Positions 55,397 to 64,000 of a stretch of 64,000 nucleotides of DNA are shown piece by piece (positions within the stretch are counted from its first letter, which is position 1; every line of letters begins with the position of its first letter). The notes under the pieces were generated by a model that searched no databases, was not told the origin of the DNA, and saw only the letters and a list, made by a program, of their open reading frames with translations. The stretch lies in NCBI GenBank assembly GCA_042701975.1, contig CP170561.1, positions 4,650,001 through 4,714,000 of the forward strand. The letters are read 5' to 3'. The DNA comes from JAFALK01 sp042701975 (lineage in GTDB: Bacteria > Pseudomonadota > Gammaproteobacteria > Burkholderiales > Burkholderiaceae_C). Position numbers and translations under genes: made by a program.

Positions 55397-56800
55397 ATGC
55401 CCAAGCAGATCCGCTTCAACGCATTCACGATGAACACGGTCGGTCACCAGTCGCCGGGCCTGTGGACGCATCCACGCGACGAGTCGTACCGCTACACCGA
55501 TCCAGCCTGGTGGCAGGACTTGGCGCGCCTGCTCGAACGCGGCCGCTTCGACGGCGTCTTCCTGGCCGACGTGCTCGGCGTGTACGACGTGTTCGAGGGC
55601 GCGGCCGATGCGGCCCTGCGCCACGGCGTGCAGGCGCCGCTGAACGATCCGCTGGCTCTCGTGCCGCTGATGGCGGGCGTGACAGAGCACCTCGGCTTCG
55701 GCGTCACCGCGGCGTTGACTTACGAGCATCCCTACACTTTCGCGCGCCGCATCTCCACGCTCGATCACCTGACGCGTGGCCGCATCGCCTGGAACATCGT
55801 CACCGGCTACCTGGACAGCGCCGCGCGCAACCTCGGCCTGCCGGCCCAGCTCGCCCATGACGAGCGCTACGACCTGGCGGACGAATACCTGGAGGTCGTC
55901 TACAAGCTCTGGGAGCTGAGCTGGGAAGACGATGCCGTGCGCCGCGACCAGCGCAGCGGCGTGTTCACCGATCCGGCCAAGGTCCATCCGATCCGCCACC
56001 AGGGGCCGCATTTCCAAGTGCCGGGCATCCACCTGAGCGAACCTTCGCCGCAGCGCACGCCGGTGCTCTTTCAAGCCGGCACTTCATCGCGCGGTCGGGC
56101 CTTCGCGGGGCGCCATGCCGAGTGTGTCTTCGTCAGTGGCCCGAGCCGCCTCGTGGTCAAGGGCTATGTGGACGGCATCCGCGCCAACGTCAAGGCGGCA
56201 GGCCGCGCCGGCGACGATGTGCTGATCTACGGCCAGGCACTCGTCATCACCGCACCGACCGAAGCGCAGGCGCGCGCCAAGCTCGCCGACTACCGCCGTC
56301 ATGTGGACATCGAGGCCGCGCTGACCCTGCTGTCCGGCTGGACTGGCGTCGATTTCAGCCGTTATGCGCTGGACGCCACCATCGAGGATCTGGACACGCA
56401 GGCCGGCCGCTCGGCGTTGGCTTCGTTCAGCAGCGCCAACCCCGGGCAGCGCTGGACCGTGCGCGAGGCGGCCGAGTTCATCGGCCTGGGCGGACGCGGG
56501 CCGGTGCTGGTGGGCGATCCGGCGCAGGTGGCCGATCAGCTGATCGAGTGGGCAGAGAGCACGGGGCTCGACGGCTTCAACCTCAGCTACGCCGTGGCCC
56601 ATGAGGATCTGCGCGCCGTCGTCGATTTCGTCGTGCCCGAGCTGCAGCGCCGTGGCCGTTACCGCACGCACTACGACGCCGGCACCTACCGCCACAAGCT
56701 TTTCGGTGCCGGCCCGCGGCTCGACGAGAAGCACGCCGGCCGCCAGGTCCGGCTGTCCGGATCCTCCAACACCAACTCCAACGCACAGGAAGCCGCATGA
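55397..56800 (+). CDS. FMN-dependent monooxygenase, NtaA/SnaA/DszA family
   Basis: A 467-residue bacterial-luciferase-fold enzyme. The opening KQIRFNAFTMNTVGHQSPGLWTHPRD, then RFDGVFLADVLGVYDVFEG and LTRGRIAWNIVTGYLDSAARNLGL, are typical of the NtaA/SnaA/DszA subfamily. Members use FMNH2 and O2 to cleave C-S or C-N bonds, for example dibenzothiophene sulfone or nitrilotriacetate. With the SfnB/DszC-like partner and a sulfonate-type ABC transporter, the likely role is release of sulfite from an organosulfur compound. The stop overlaps the next start (ATGA). Confidence 0.93.
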   Translation: MPKQIRFNAFTMNTVGHQSPGLWTHPRDESYRYTDPAWWQDLARLLERGRFDGVFLADVLGVYDVFEGAADAALRHGVQAPLNDPLALVPLMAGVTEHLGFGVTAALTYEHPYTFARRISTLDHLTRGRIAWNIVTGYLDSAARNLGLPAQLAHDERYDLADEYLEVVYKLWELSWEDDAVRRDQRSGVFTDPAKVHPIRHQGPHFQVPGIHLSEPSPQRTPVLFQAGTSSRGRAFAGRHAECVFVSGPSRLVVKGYVDGIRANVKAAGRAGDDVLIYGQALVITAPTEAQARAKLADYRRHVDIEAALTLLSGWTGVDFSRYALDATIEDLDTQAGRSALASFSSANPGQRWTVREAAEFIGLGGRGPVLVGDPAQVADQLIEWAESTGLDGFNLSYAVAHEDLRAVVDFVVPELQRRGRYRTHYDAGTYRHKLFGAGPRLDEKHAGRQVRLSGSSNTNSNAQEAA

Positions 56801-57750
56801 GCCTCAACTTCACCCGCCGCGACGCCTTGAGCCTCGCCCTGGCCGCCGCCTTTCCTGCGGCGCGTGCCGCTGACGGCCGCACACTGCGCATCGGCTATCA
56901 GAAGTTCAACACGCTCAACATCCTCAAGGGCGCAGGCCAGCTCGAGGCCGCGCTCAAGCCGCTGGGCTGGAACGTGCAGTGGACCGAGTTCGCCACCGGC
57001 CCGGTGCTGCTGGAGGCGCTGAACGCCGGCGCCATCGATTTCGGCCACGCCGCCGACACGCCCAGCGTCTTCGCACAGGCGGCCGGCGTTCGCGCGGTCT
57101 ACCTCGCGGCCGAGCAACCGTATCCGCAAGGCATCGCCATCCTCGTGCCGCAGAACTCGCCGCTGAAGACGGTGGCTGACCTGAAGGGCAAGAAGATCGC
57201 CGTCGGCCGCGGCTGGAACGTGCAGTACCTGCTGGTGCGCGCGCTCGAAGACGCCGGCCTGTCTTTCGACGACATCCAGCCGGCCTGGGTCAACAACGCC
57301 GCCGATGCGCGCAGCGCCTTCGAATCGGGCCGCGTCGATGCGGTCGGCCTGTGGGACCCCTTCCTGGCCGGCGCCGAGTTCGCACCCGCGCGGCCGCGCG
57401 TGCTGCGCAATGGCGAGGGCTTGTCCAACAACCGCACCTTCTACCTCGCCGCTACCGATTTCGCCGAGCAGCAGGGCCAGGTGCTGCGCACCGTGTTCGC
57501 CGAGCTGCGCAAGACCAACGACTGGGCCGACCGCCATCCGCAGGCCGTGGCCGAGCAGCTCGCACCGCAGCTCGGCGTGCCCGTGCCGGTGCTCGCGCTG
57601 GCAACCGGGCGGCGGCGCTACACGGCGGTGCCCGTGGATGCCGGCATCGTGGCCGAACAGCAGCGCATCGCCGACACCTTCTTCAAGCTCAAGCTCATCC
57701 CGCGCCCGGTCCAGGTCCGCGACGCGGTGTTCAAGGAAGTCCTGGTCTGA
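56797..57750 (+). CDS. ABC transporter substrate-binding protein, aliphatic-sulfonate type (SsuA-like), copy 1
   Basis: A 317-residue exported protein. A short signal peptide with twin arginine (TRRDALSLALAAAFPAARA) may be a Tat signal. The core LRIGYQKFNTLNILKGAGQLEAALKPLGWNVQWTEFATGPVLLEALNAGAIDFGHAADTP and LKGKKIAVGRGWNVQYLL are diagnostic of SsuA/TauA. It is coupled by four-base overlap to the monooxygenase. A different binding protein gene follows, so the importer has two receptors. Confidence 0.93.
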   Translation: MSLNFTRRDALSLALAAAFPAARAADGRTLRIGYQKFNTLNILKGAGQLEAALKPLGWNVQWTEFATGPVLLEALNAGAIDFGHAADTPSVFAQAAGVRAVYLAAEQPYPQGIAILVPQNSPLKTVADLKGKKIAVGRGWNVQYLLVRALEDAGLSFDDIQPAWVNNAADARSAFESGRVDAVGLWDPFLAGAEFAPARPRVLRNGEGLSNNRTFYLAATDFAEQQGQVLRTVFAELRKTNDWADRHPQAVAEQLAPQLGVPVPVLALATGRRRYTAVPVDAGIVAEQQRIADTFFKLKLIPRPVQVRDAVFKEVLV

Positions 57751-57772
57751 GGGAATCAAGAGGATGACGACG

Positions 57773-58759
57773 ATGATGAAACGACGCACGCTGCTGCAGG
57801 CCGCCGCTGCCGCCTCTTCGCTGCCGCTGGGCTTCACGGCGCGCGCTGCGGCCGAGGCGCCGCCGAAGGAGGTGCGCCTCGACTACGCCTACTACTCGCC
57901 GTCCAGCCTGGTGCTGCGGCGCTTCGGCTGGCTGGAAGAAGACTTCAGGAAGGACGGCATCGGCGTGCGCTGGGTGCTCAGCGCCGGCAGCAACCGCGCG
58001 CTCGAATACCTGAACGCCGACAGCATCGACATCGGCTCCAGCGCCGGGCTGGCCGCGCTGCTGGCGCGCGCCAACGGCAACCCGATCCGCGCGCCCTACA
58101 TCTTCTCGCGGCCCGAGTGGACGGCGCTGGTCGTGCGGCGGGACTCCGGCATCCACAGCCTCGCCGACCTGAAGGGCAAGAAGATCGCCGCGACCAAGGG
58201 CACGGACCCCTACCTCTTCTTGCTGCGCGCACTGCACACCGTGGGCCTCAAGCGCAGCGACATCGAGCACGTGGGCCTGCAGCACGCGGACGGCCGCGCC
58301 GCGCTGGAACAAGGCCGCGTGGACGCCTGGGCTGGGCTGGACCCGCACATGGCGGCCAGCGAGCTCGATGCGGGCTCGCGCCTGCTCTATCGCAACGTGG
58401 GCTTCAACACCTATGGCTTCCTGAACGTGCGCGAGGACTTTCTGACCAGACATCCGCGCGAGGTGCAACGCGTCATCGCCGGCTACGAACGCGCTCGCCA
58501 ATGGATTCTGGCCAACACCACGGACGCGGCCAAGATCCTGGCGGAGGAAGCCAAGGTCGGCCTGGCGGTGGCGCTGCTGCAGGTGAAGCTGCGCACGGAC
58601 CTCAGCCACCCGCTGCCCACCAGCGAGCATGTGCAGGCGCTGCAGGCGGCCTCGCCCATCCTGCTGGCCGAACAGCTGGTGAAGCCGGGCACGGACCTGA
58701 ACAAGACCGTCAGCGATCTCGTGGACACGCGCTTCGCCGCCGGGCTGTTGAAGGCCTGA
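57773..58759 (+). CDS. ABC transporter substrate-binding protein, NMT1/SsuA-like, copy 2
   Basis: A 328-residue exported protein, with a twin-arginine-like signal (KRRTLLQAAAAASSLPLGFTARA). It has the NMT1/SsuA fold: VRLDYAYYSPSSLVLRRFGWLEEDFRKDGIGVRWV, ALEYLNADSIDIGSSAGLAALLARANG and LKGKKIAATKGTDPYLFLLRAL. It is clearly divergent from copy 1 and not a recent duplication. AAGAGG lies 9 nt before the ATG at 57773; ATGs at 57764 and 57776 are alternatives. Two receptors in one operon suggest two ligands or a wide range. Confidence 0.9.
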   Translation: MMKRRTLLQAAAAASSLPLGFTARAAAEAPPKEVRLDYAYYSPSSLVLRRFGWLEEDFRKDGIGVRWVLSAGSNRALEYLNADSIDIGSSAGLAALLARANGNPIRAPYIFSRPEWTALVVRRDSGIHSLADLKGKKIAATKGTDPYLFLLRALHTVGLKRSDIEHVGLQHADGRAALEQGRVDAWAGLDPHMAASELDAGSRLLYRNVGFNTYGFLNVREDFLTRHPREVQRVIAGYERARQWILANTTDAAKILAEEAKVGLAVALLQVKLRTDLSHPLPTSEHVQALQAASPILLAEQLVKPGTDLNKTVSDLVDTRFAAGLLKA

Positions 58760-58762
58760 TCG

Positions 58763-59635
58763 ATGTCGGCCGACAACGATCTGATCGCGCATCTGATCGC
58801 CATTCCAGCGCCGGCCGAAGCGCCCGCCCCGCGCGCGGCACCTGCCGCTCCGAGCATTCCAGCTGCGCCCAAGGCCTGGCATGCGGCAGCACTCGGCCTG
58901 CTGTTGCCGGTTGGCCTGCTGCTGCTCGCTGAGGTGGCCGTTCGCTCAGGCTGGATCGCATCCAGCCTGCTGCCCGCGCCGAGCGAGATCCTGCAGACGC
59001 TGCGCCAGCTCGCGCAGCAGGGGCTGATCGGCCACATCGCCGCCAGCTGCGCGCGCGTGGCGATAGGCTTCGCGCTGGGCGCCGGCTTAGCGGTGCTGTT
59101 CGGCGCGAGCGTGGGCCTGATGCCGATGGCGGCGGCCCTGCTCAACCCGAGCTTCCAGGCGCTGCGCGCGATCCCCTCGTTGGCCTGGGTTCCGCTGCTG
59201 CTGCTGTGGCTGGGCATCGACGAGGCGCCCAAGATCGTGCTGATCGCCATCGGCGCCTTCTTCCCGGTGTACATGGGCGTGGCCTCGGGCATTCGCGATG
59301 TGGACCGCAAGCTCGTGGAAGTGGCGCGGCTGCGCGGCCTTTCGCGTACGGCACTGGCGCGGCGCGTGCTGCTGCCCGCCGCGCTGCCGGCCGTACTGAC
59401 AGGGCTGCGCAACGGCCTCTCGCTCGCCTGGATGTTCATGGTGGCGGCCGAGCTGATCGCGGCCAGCCGCGGCCTGGGCTACCTGCTCACCGACGGCCGC
59501 GAGACCAGCCGCGCCGACATCGTGCTGGCCGCCATCGCGCTGCTGGCACTGCTTGGAAAACTCAGCGACAGCCTGATGGGCGCCCTCGAAGCGCGCGCCC
59601 TGCACTGGCGCGACAACTTTGGAGCCGGACCTTGA
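58763..59635 (+). CDS. ABC transporter permease (SsuC/TauC-like)
   Basis: A 290-residue inner-membrane protein with about six helices. A Pro/Ala-rich N-terminal extension (about residues 10-40) precedes the permease. The EAA-type loop that contacts the ATPase is seen in GIRDVDRKLVEVARLRGLSRTALARRVLLPAALPAVLTGLRNGLSLAWMFMVAAELI, typical of SsuC/TauC. It starts 3 bp after the binding-protein stop, and its stop overlaps the TTG start of the ATPase. Confidence 0.93.
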   Translation: MSADNDLIAHLIAIPAPAEAPAPRAAPAAPSIPAAPKAWHAAALGLLLPVGLLLLAEVAVRSGWIASSLLPAPSEILQTLRQLAQQGLIGHIAASCARVAIGFALGAGLAVLFGASVGLMPMAAALLNPSFQALRAIPSLAWVPLLLLWLGIDEAPKIVLIAIGAFFPVYMGVASGIRDVDRKLVEVARLRGLSRTALARRVLLPAALPAVLTGLRNGLSLAWMFMVAAELIAASRGLGYLLTDGRETSRADIVLAAIALLALLGKLSDSLMGALEARALHWRDNFGAGP

Positions 59636-60372
59636 CGACGACTGCCCTGCTGGATCTTCATGTGCGTCGCAAGGCCTATGGCGGCCGTGCGGTGCTGAGC
59701 CACGTTCATTTCCGTCTGGATGAGGGCGAGGTGATCAGCCTCGTCGGTGCCAGCGGCTGCGGCAAGAGCACCTTGCTGCGCATCGCCGCCGGGCTGGACC
59801 GGGATTTCGACGGGCAGGCACTGCTCGACGGGCAGCTGCTGCAGGCACCGGCGAACCGCGAGCTCGGCTATGTCTTCCAGGAGCCGCGCCTGTTCCCGTG
59901 GTTGACGGTCGAGCGCAATGTGGGCTTCGGCCCCGAGCGACGCTTCGATCCCAGGCGTGTGGCTACCTTGCTGGCTGATGTCGGCCTCACCGGCTACGGG
60001 CAAGCGCTACCCAAGCAGCTCTCAGGCGGCCAGGCCCAGCGCGTGGCGATCGCCCGCGCCCTCTACACGCGGCCCCGGCTGCTGCTGCTGGACGAGCCCT
60101 TCTCCGCCCTTGACGCCTTCACGCGCTTCAAGCTGCAGGACCTGGTCGTGGGCCTGGCGCGCCGGCAGGGCAGCGCCGTGCTGATGGTCACGCACGAGGT
60201 CGAGGAGGCCGTGCTGCTGTCCGACCGCGTGCTGGTGCTGGAGGCCGATCCGGGCCGCATCGTGCGCAGCGTCGAGGTGCCATTGGCCCGACCGCGATCA
60301 CGCGACGATGCCGGGCTGGGCCCCTTGCGCGCCGAGGTGCTCGACGTACTGCAAGAGGTCCACGCGATCTGA
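59632..60372 (+). CDS. ABC transporter ATP-binding protein (SsuB-like), TTG start
   Basis: A 246-residue ATPase. Walker A is GASGCGKS, the Q-loop is YVFQEPRLFPWLTVERNV, the signature is LSGGQAQRVAIARAL, Walker B is LLLLDEPFSALD and the H-loop is MVTHEVEEAVLLSDR: the SsuB/TauB type. The TTG at 59632 overlaps the permease stop (TTGA) and has GGAG 7 nt before it, so a non-ATG start is well supported. It is the last gene of the sulfur operon and converges with a TonB receptor gene. Confidence 0.93.
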   Translation: MTTTALLDLHVRRKAYGGRAVLSHVHFRLDEGEVISLVGASGCGKSTLLRIAAGLDRDFDGQALLDGQLLQAPANRELGYVFQEPRLFPWLTVERNVGFGPERRFDPRRVATLLADVGLTGYGQALPKQLSGGQAQRVAIARALYTRPRLLLLDEPFSALDAFTRFKLQDLVVGLARRQGSAVLMVTHEVEEAVLLSDRVLVLEADPGRIVRSVEVPLARPRSRDDAGLGPLRAEVLDVLQEVHAI

Positions 60373-60387
60373 CCTGCTTGCCCCGGG

Positions 60388-62784
<2,397 letters not shown>

Positions 62785-63281
62785 GGAATGAGGGGGAAAT
62801 GACGGAATGCGGCCCCGCAGGATGCGTGCAGGGATGCAGGCCGGGCAAGGAAGCATTTCGACTAAGTTCATTCGCACTCCCACGCACAAAAACTTCATCG
62901 ACCTATTCGTCTCTCATGTTTTCCTGATTGCCGATTGTGAAGTTTTGTTTCCAATGAAAAGTAGATCCGTCGAATTCACGGATGGCTTGTATCCATGCGT
63001 TGCGCCGAGACTTCTCTGCCCAAGCCGATCCAAGAGTGAATTGAAAGGATCGGGGCTCTTGGCGCGGCTCCGGGCACGGTCCTTCATCTGTAGCCGAGGC
63101 CTGGTTTTCCTGCGTCACACGTGCACAACACCCGCCATCGTCGGCAACTTGACCACATACATCCTGTCATCAAAACACCTAATAATTTCTTTCATAAATT
63201 TCTATGCAAATAAGGCCGCTCATCCGGGGCCGCTTGCCTTTTGATACGAAGCGCCTTGCGCGCGCAACTGGAGTGATTGGA
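62785..63281. other. Intergenic region between divergent TonB receptor genes
   Basis: About 500 bp without a supported gene. The right half, about 62,880-63,240, is noticeably richer in A+T than the rest of the window. It must hold the promoters of both receptor genes, but no -35/-10 pair could be assigned with confidence; TTGACC at 63149 is the best -35-like hexamer and lacks a good -10. Short open frames here have no recognisable content. Confidence 0.6.
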
Positions 63282-64000
63282 ATGACTCAACAGAGATTTG
63301 GCCGCTTTGCCCTCACAGCGCTCAGCGTGGCGATAGCTGCCATGACTGCCGCGACTTCTTCCGCTCAGGCGCAAACGATTGCGGACACCTCCCAAGCCGC
63401 CACCGACAAGACCAAGGCCGCTGCCGATACGTCGCTGGACAAGACGCCTCAGCGCGCCAATGTCTCCAACAGCTCCAACACCACGAACGCGAATTCCTCG
63501 AAGGCCACCATCGAGGCCCTCGAAAAGGTGACCGTTGAAGGTCGCCAGCAGCTCGGCGGCGGCCTGATGTCCGTGCAGGTCGCGCCCAAGGCCGTCTCGA
63601 CGATCACCCGCGCCGCCATCGAAGAAGGCGCACCCGGTGCGACCTACGCGCAACTGATCGACACCATCCCGGGCGTCGTCGCCATCACCGATGACCCGAG
63701 CGGCCTGTTCGACGCCAACTACCAGATCCGCGGCTTCACCAACGACCAGATCGGCGTCACGGTGAACGGTGCCCCGGTCAACGACAGCGGCAACTACCGT
63801 GTCTATCCGACCGAGTACGGCGACACGGAGAACATGAACGACATCACCGTGCTGCACGGCTACCCGGACGTGGACCAGGCCGTGGCCGGCGCGGCCGGTG
63901 GCTCGATTGCATGGTCGACCATCGATCCGTCGCGCAAGTTCAGCGTCGACACCACGCTCTCCGCAGGCAGCCGCAGCTACCAGCGTGAATTCATTCGCGT
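63282..64000 (+). CDS. TonB-dependent receptor, 3' end outside window
   Basis: The gene is cut by the window end after 239 codons. A signal peptide (MTQQRFGRFALTALSVAIAA, cut near SSAQAQ) is followed by a Thr/Asn/Ser-rich linker (about 35-75), the TonB-box-like EKVTVEGR and a plug domain: GATYAQLIDTIPGVVAITDDPSG, NYQIRGFTNDQIGVTVNGAPVNDSGNY and VDQAVAGAAGGSIAWSTIDP. The plug, with its SGNY and AAGGSI features, resembles the family of receptors with extended N-termini in Burkholderiales. GGAG lies 8 nt before the ATG. The ligand is unknown. Confidence 0.88.
   Translation, partial: MTQQRFGRFALTALSVAIAAMTAATSSAQAQTIADTSQAATDKTKAAADTSLDKTPQRANVSNSSNTTNANSSKATIEALEKVTVEGRQQLGGGLMSVQVAPKAVSTITRAAIEEGAPGATYAQLIDTIPGVVAITDDPSGLFDANYQIRGFTNDQIGVTVNGAPVNDSGNYRVYPTEYGDTENMNDITVLHGYPDVDQAVAGAAGGSIAWSTIDPSRKFSVDTTLSAGSRSYQREFIR

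Noticed and set aside
62807..63244. Plus- and minus-strand frames of 145 and 71 codons in the AT-richer gap
   Set aside because: No ribosome site, no recognisable domain, and composition unlike real genes nearby.

Overview
The window is GC-rich (roughly two thirds G+C by eye), densely coding DNA from a Gram-negative chromosome. The conserved order thrS-infC-rpmI-rplT-pheS-pheT-ihfA-merR-tRNA-Pro(GGG), an Mla/MCE lipid-transport set, Bug/TctC binding proteins and several TonB receptors point to a betaproteobacterium of the order Burkholderiales. The genus cannot be fixed from the sequence. No phage, insertion sequence, integrase or CRISPR array was found.

Layout. 0-7.3 kb: PII signal protein (cut by the window edge), glutamine-dependent NAD synthetase, an acyl-CoA N-acyltransferase-like protein, soluble pyrophosphatase head-to-head with a membrane proton-pumping pyrophosphatase, and a J-domain protein. 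7.3-14.4 kb: an MCE-type lipid ABC transporter (permease, ATPase, MlaD protein, lipoprotein), a SHOCT-PspC protein, a quinone oxidoreductase, a thiolase and a periplasmic binding protein. 14.4-22.5 kb: the translation operon, preceded by what reads as a complete threonine leader-peptide attenuator. 22.5-31.4 kb: a polysaccharide deacetylase-caspase-TPR fusion, a patatin-like phospholipase, a TonB receptor, an SH3-like periplasmic protein and a band-7 protein, all on the minus strand. 31.5-39.9 kb: a two-component system, a second binding protein, an Lrp regulator facing an orphan acetolactate synthase across two Lrp-like palindromes, a GGDEF-EAL protein and a VOC protein. 39.9-50.4 kb: a putative peptide-catabolism locus (D-amino-acid oxidase-like flavoprotein, POT transporter, XRE-cupin regulator, frameshifted TonB receptor, S12 serine hydrolase, M81/MlrC metallopeptidase, Bug protein). 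50.4-54 kb: Tex, a GFA protein and an RBBP9-like hydrolase. 54.1-64 kb: an organosulfur acquisition operon (two flavin monooxygenase-type enzymes, two binding proteins, permease, ATPase), then two divergent TonB receptors, the last cut by the window end.

Most interesting points. (1) A 15-codon leader peptide with seven threonines lies upstream of thrS, followed by mutually exclusive hairpins and a terminator: classical attenuation controlling threonyl-tRNA synthetase and perhaps the downstream translation genes. (2) An 896-residue exported protein joins a complete NodB deacetylase, a caspase-like domain with its His/Cys dyad, and TPRs. (3) The peptide locus carries relatives of three of the four microcystin-degradation families (MlrB, MlrC, MlrD) but no MlrA, and two sites share the operator TTTCCAA-N-TTGGAAA beside an XRE-cupin regulator.
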